Source: Acidobacteriota bacterium
GTDB lineage: Bacteria > Acidobacteriota > Terriglobia > Terriglobales > Acidobacteriaceae
Assembly: GCA_021780095.1 (NCBI GenBank)
Contig: JAJXZK010000274.1
Span: forward strand, 1 to 17,709
Length of the DNA: 17,709 nucleotides
Direction of reading: 5' to 3'
Numbering within the stretch: the first letter of the stretch is position 1; every line of letters begins with the position of its first letter. Of the stretch, positions 14,772-17,709 are shown one piece after another. Both the position numbers and the translations under genes were made by a program. Below the pieces are notes generated by a model. The model was not told the origin of the DNA and made no database searches. It saw only the letters and a list, made by a program, of their open reading frames with translations.

Positions 14772-15458
14772 ATGCGCATGGCCTGCCCCAAGTCGCTCGG
14801 CGCTTGCGCCACTCTTTTGCTGTTCTGTCTGCCTGTTGCCGCCAAGGTTCACTCGGTCGCTTTAGGCGGATGGCGCAAGGTTCCCTACACCGCTCCCGCC
14901 GCTGCGTCCACTCCATCCCCCGACGAGCCCACCAGCCTGCGCGTGCGTCCGCTGGTCGTCGATGGTCAGGTGAAGGATTGGACCACCGGCGAGATTCACG
15001 AAATTACCGATCGCACGTTTGTCGCCCGCCGCGCCGTCAAGCTGAATGACGCATTACCGGACGAAGCTGGCGCTCACTGGCTCTGGGTTCTCGGCCCCTG
15101 GCTGCTGGTCGATCGCAGTTCGGCGCACATCAGCGTGCTGCATCTGCCGGACTTCGATCCCGCCGTGTCGGAGATTGTCTGGTTTCGCGACTACGCGGCC
15201 TACTGCGGCGTCAACAGCACGGGCAAACATCTCTACGCTGTGGTTTCGCAATTAGGAGTGCGCCGGCCACTGGTGGCCAAGTCCCTTTCGCAATGGACCG
15301 TGGACGATCACCCCACGCCCGCCTGCGCCGCGGCAACCTGGCAGCGCCAGCCGCTACAGGTCGTCTTCCATCCCACCAACAGCGCGACCGTCAGCTATCA
15401 GATCTTCGGCATGGCATCCGCGTTGATTGAAGAAGGCGAGTCCCCGGACGAGCCATGA
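14772..15458 (+). CDS. Secreted protein of unknown function downstream of tyrS
   Basis: Not recognised. It follows tyrS in the same direction, 30 bp after its stop (0 bp if a TTG at 14742 is used). ATG 14772 or ATG 14778 are the likely starts, because MACPKSLGACATLLLFCLPV then AAKVHS is a clean signal peptide of about 22 residues; no strong Shine-Dalgarno is present. The mature ~205 residues contain strand-like repeated elements (RVRPLVVDGQVKDWTTGE, HWLWVLGPWLLVDRSSAHISVL, YCGVNSTGKHLYAVVSQLG), suggesting a compact beta fold such as part of a propeller, but this is only an impression. GC returns to about 70% here, in contrast to the end of tyrS. It converges with the protease genes across 34 bp. 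Confidence 0.7.
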   Translation: MRMACPKSLGACATLLLFCLPVAAKVHSVALGGWRKVPYTAPAAASTPSPDEPTSLRVRPLVVDGQVKDWTTGEIHEITDRTFVARRAVKLNDALPDEAGAHWLWVLGPWLLVDRSSAHISVLHLPDFDPAVSEIVWFRDYAAYCGVNSTGKHLYAVVSQLGVRRPLVAKSLSQWTVDDHPTPACAAATWQRQPLQVVFHPTNSATVSYQIFGMASALIEEGESPDEP

Positions 15459-15492
15459 TCTTCACCGCCAGTCGTTTTGGAGGGGTGCATCT

Positions 15493-16504
15493 CTACGGCG
15501 ACATCGTTTGTTTCAGCACGACTGTAAGGGTCGGCGGCACAGCGGGCAGTTCGAAAATCATGCGGTGATGAGGCACGTCAAAGATAACGGTTCGAAACCC
15601 ATGCAGGACTCCATTCCCGATCGCCCCCGGCACAGTCCGGTTCGGGCTCAGATCTTCCTCTTTTTCCAGGTAATCGACCGTCGGGTTGTGCGTCTCCACG
15701 TCGCCGATTTGCAGAGAGTCAACCGTGCCTCGCTGGATGCGGTAATAACCGTTCAGGCCATAAGCTCGGTCGGGAATGGATTGACGCAGGCCATTCTCCA
15801 GTTCCAACGCCCGCAGAAAGTTCTCGTACAACAGGAGCGTCACGTTACTACCCGTGTCGACAATGACGTGCACAGGGGTGCGGCTTATGCCGCTCGCTTC
15901 CCAGAGTCACCGGCATGACAATGGAGCCTTTGCCCGCCGCCAGTGGAATTTTCATTCCAAATCCGCGATACACATAGTGGTCCGCGGAGTAAATGCTGAC
16001 CAGTCTCGTTTGGAAATCCAGCTTGACCACATAATGAAGAAAAAAAGGGTATCCAAGCATTCCATCCGTGGGATGGCTAAAATGTGTTTCGAATTTGCTC
16101 AAGTCCACGACAGACAGCTTATGTGCCGCCGTTAGACCACTCATTTCTACATCCAGCTCTTCTTCGGGAGCAACGTAGATGCGTTCGTAACCAAAACCGA
16201 CGCTCTTCTCGGGCTCCATCGGTCCGGGATGAATGCCTAGTTGTCGCGCTGTCCGCAAATTCAGAACGTTCTTGCTGGCGCCGCTATCCAGCATAAAAAC
16301 GAAATCCGTTTTGCCATGCACAGTTACGGGCACATAAATGTGCTGCTTGAAATATTCAAACGGAACAGTTACCCCATCGATCGAAGGTTGGGATTGACCC
16401 CAGGCGGTGCCTGCGGCTGACTTTGCTTGTGCTGTCCGAGCCGGAGCGGGGTGCGGCATCACCCACAGCATGGCCGTCAGGGTGAGAAATATTCGTGCCC
16501 TCAT
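15493..16504 (-). pseudogene. Frameshifted two-domain retropepsin-like aspartyl protease
   Basis: Two adjacent frames together reproduce the neighbouring protease (16629-17606). The 5' part starts at ATG 16504 (GGAGG 8 nt upstream) with a signal peptide, then TVPFEYFKQHIYVPV, the first active-site motif FMLDSGASKNVL (D73) and DGMLGYPF. After MPVTL it runs out of frame and stops at 15848. The 3' part (to 15493) carries IVDTGSNVTLLLY, GAIGNGV and FDVPHHRMIFELP. Removing one G from the GGG at 15902-15900 joins them as MPVTLEASGISRTPVHVIVD. This gives 22 residues from the MPV to the DTG, exactly the length in the intact paralogue, and a total of 336 residues. A mutation is likely, a sequencing error possible. 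Both halves keep their catalytic motifs, so decay is recent if real. Confidence 0.82.
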
Positions 16505-16628
16505 GCCCTTCGCCTCCAGCTGCAATTGAATCGAGCGCCGTCCCAAAATTCACCTGCCGTCGTTGACTGGCAATTCTTGCCGTGCTGAATTGCGGAGAAA
16601 TTTGCACCCTCATCCCCATTTCTAGCGA

Positions 16629-17606
16629 TCAGGGGAGGGAGGGAACTGCGGGTCGATTCGCCGACACCTGACGAGCCGGACTCAACTCGAAAATAATGTG
16701 GCCTCGCGGCACATCAAATACGACCTTGCTGAACTGATCGAGCAGCGAGGTACCGATCAATCCGGCAAAGCCCGTTCGGGCCGCGATGGGCTCGCTCAGC
16801 AATTTAAAAACTGTCAGATTGCTGGCCTCCGTTCGACCCATCAGCAAAGAATTCAAGACCCCGTACTGCATCGCAAAATATCCACCCAACCCGTATGCCT
16901 GCTGCTGCGCCTCGGGCGGAAAAATCCCCTCCATGTGAGCTCCATGGACAAACTGTGGATACAGCAATAACGTAACGTCACTGCCGGTATCGACCTCCAC
17001 CCTGATCTGCCGTTGCATGTGGTCTATCGTGCTCAGCATCACTGGAATCGAGGTCGCCTTCGATCGGGTGGTCAGGTAAAGCGTGTCTCCGGGCCCTCGA
17101 TAGGAGTATTTCTTCGACGGCATCAAGGTCAAGAAATGCTTGTCAAAGTCCAGCTCCACAACGAAATTTTGTAGGAATGGAAACCCCAGAATCCCATCGA
17201 TGCGATGTCCAAAGCGAACCTCCAGGTCTTTCAGATCGATCACCGCCATCAGATTCGCGATCTGGATATCTCCAATCCTGGCATCAATATCTTTTGCCGC
17301 CGCGACGTGTACCTTTCCCGCTCCCAGCCCGAGACCTTTTTCCTGCTGGATGCTCACCGGCTGCAATCCCATCGCCGCCGCGGTGTACATGTTCAAGATG
17401 TTGCTATTGGTTCCGCTATCCAGAAGAAAAACCATCCCCGGAGCGCCATTCAACTTGAGTGTGACAAAGATGTGTCGATTGAAGTAATCGAAAGGAACAG
17501 TGACCGGCGCGAAATGCTGCGCCGGGATCAGCGGAGCCACGTGCTGCGGTTGCGACGTTTGCGGAAGCAGCGTGGTCGATATCGCGAGAAGAAGACAGCC
17601 AATCAT
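16629..17606 (-). CDS. Exported two-domain retropepsin-like aspartyl protease
   Basis: 325 residues from ATG 17606, which follows AAGGAGG at 8-nt spacing (a GTG at 17630 is upstream in frame but precedes that site). Signal peptide about 1-18 (MIGCLLLAISTTLLPQ). The two halves have the same plan: VTVPFDYFNRHIFVTL then LLDSGTNSNIL (D63) and DGILGFPFL (137-145); and VEVDTGSDVTLLLY (D206) then AGLIGTSLL (281-289) and VVFDVPRGHIIFEL. Each D(S/T)G plus a hydrophobic ILG/LIG motif is the retropepsin signature, so one chain may form a complete two-aspartate active site, as in pepsins. Its role is unknown; it is probably periplasmic. It is the intact upstream paralogue of the frameshifted copy 125 bp away. 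Confidence 0.82.
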   Translation of the reverse strand: MIGCLLLAISTTLLPQTSQPQHVAPLIPAQHFAPVTVPFDYFNRHIFVTLKLNGAPGMVFLLDSGTNSNILNMYTAAAMGLQPVSIQQEKGLGLGAGKVHVAAAKDIDARIGDIQIANLMAVIDLKDLEVRFGHRIDGILGFPFLQNFVVELDFDKHFLTLMPSKKYSYRGPGDTLYLTTRSKATSIPVMLSTIDHMQRQIRVEVDTGSDVTLLLYPQFVHGAHMEGIFPPEAQQQAYGLGGYFAMQYGVLNSLLMGRTEASNLTVFKLLSEPIAARTGFAGLIGTSLLDQFSKVVFDVPRGHIIFELSPARQVSANRPAVPSLP

Positions 17607-17709
17607 GGCGGTTTCCTCCTTATGTGACACACATCATATGCCAAACTCAGAAAATGTGCTTTTCATTCTTTTTGCCTATTCTTGCGTACTCTAGATACAT
17701 GCAGGATAT
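17607..17709. other. AT-rich region upstream of the aspartyl protease
   Basis: The last ~80 bases are visibly AT-rich compared with the rest of the window. On the minus strand TATGAT (17638-17633) is a candidate -10 for the protease gene, about 27 bp before its ATG, but no -35 is convincing. No gene is seen on the plus strand before the window ends. Confidence 0.3.

Noticed and set aside
15895..15905. Programmed ribosomal frameshifting in the protease gene
   Set aside because: The CTGGGAAGC context is not a recognised slippery heptamer and no clear downstream stem was found; an indel or read error is simpler.
1..17709. Search for CRISPR repeats, tRNA or rRNA genes, insertion sequences, prophage, toxin-antitoxin or defence genes
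   Set aside because: No spaced direct repeats, cloverleaf-like sequences, transposase motifs or defence-family domains were recognised by reading; a covariance or profile search could still find faint ones.

Overview
The window is typical chromosomal DNA from a Gram-negative, roughly 60% GC bacterium. It carries lipid A genes (fabZ, lpxA, lpxI), several exported proteins, and a phosphatase that joins a sugar-binding-like sandwich, seven membrane helices and a SpoIIE domain. Together with the style of MtaB and IF-3, this suggests a member of the Acidobacteriota (Terriglobia/Acidobacteriia-like). That placement is inferred from protein style, not from a search. I see no rRNA, tRNA, CRISPR array, insertion sequence, phage gene or recognisable defence system.

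Layout. Positions 87-3827 read rightward: mtaB (tRNA ms2t6A methylthiotransferase), infC (IF-3, apparently starting at a rare ATC codon behind a strong Shine-Dalgarno), a hairpin terminator, then an NAD(P)-dependent sugar or inositol-type dehydrogenase (Gfo/Idh/MocA). Positions 3937-13252 read leftward. In transcription order they hold a class V PLP enzyme, the membrane SpoIIE/PP2C phosphatase, a small secreted protein of unknown function, an SDR oxidoreductase, a secreted LolA-like protein, an SRPBCC/AHSA1 protein, the lipid A cluster fabZ-lpxA-lpxI, and an exported PrxQ/BCP-type peroxiredoxin. Several of these overlap in ways that suggest translational coupling: GTGA at fabZ/lpxA, ATGA at the LolA-like/SRPBCC pair, and 32 bp at SDR/LolA-like. 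tyrS reads rightward, divergent from the PLP enzyme, and is followed by a secreted protein of unknown function. The right end (15493-17606, leftward) is a tandem pair of two-domain retropepsin-like aspartyl proteases, one of which carries a frameshift.

How the genes fit together. mtaB, infC and tyrS serve translation. fabZ, lpxA and lpxI supply membrane fatty acids and early lipid A precursors, with LpxI doing the UDP-2,3-diacylglucosamine cleavage. The rest look like envelope and stress accessory functions: the exported peroxiredoxin, secreted LolA-like and unknown proteins, exported proteases, and a membrane phosphatase that probably senses something outside the cytoplasmic membrane.

The points most worth a second look are the ATC start and leader hairpin of infC, the single +1 frameshift that separates the two halves of one protease beside an intact paralogue, a sharp GC drop over the C-terminal third of tyrS that suggests a mosaic gene, and -10 boxes so close to the fabZ and tyrS starts that their mRNAs may be nearly leaderless. 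I found no convincing new multi-gene system.
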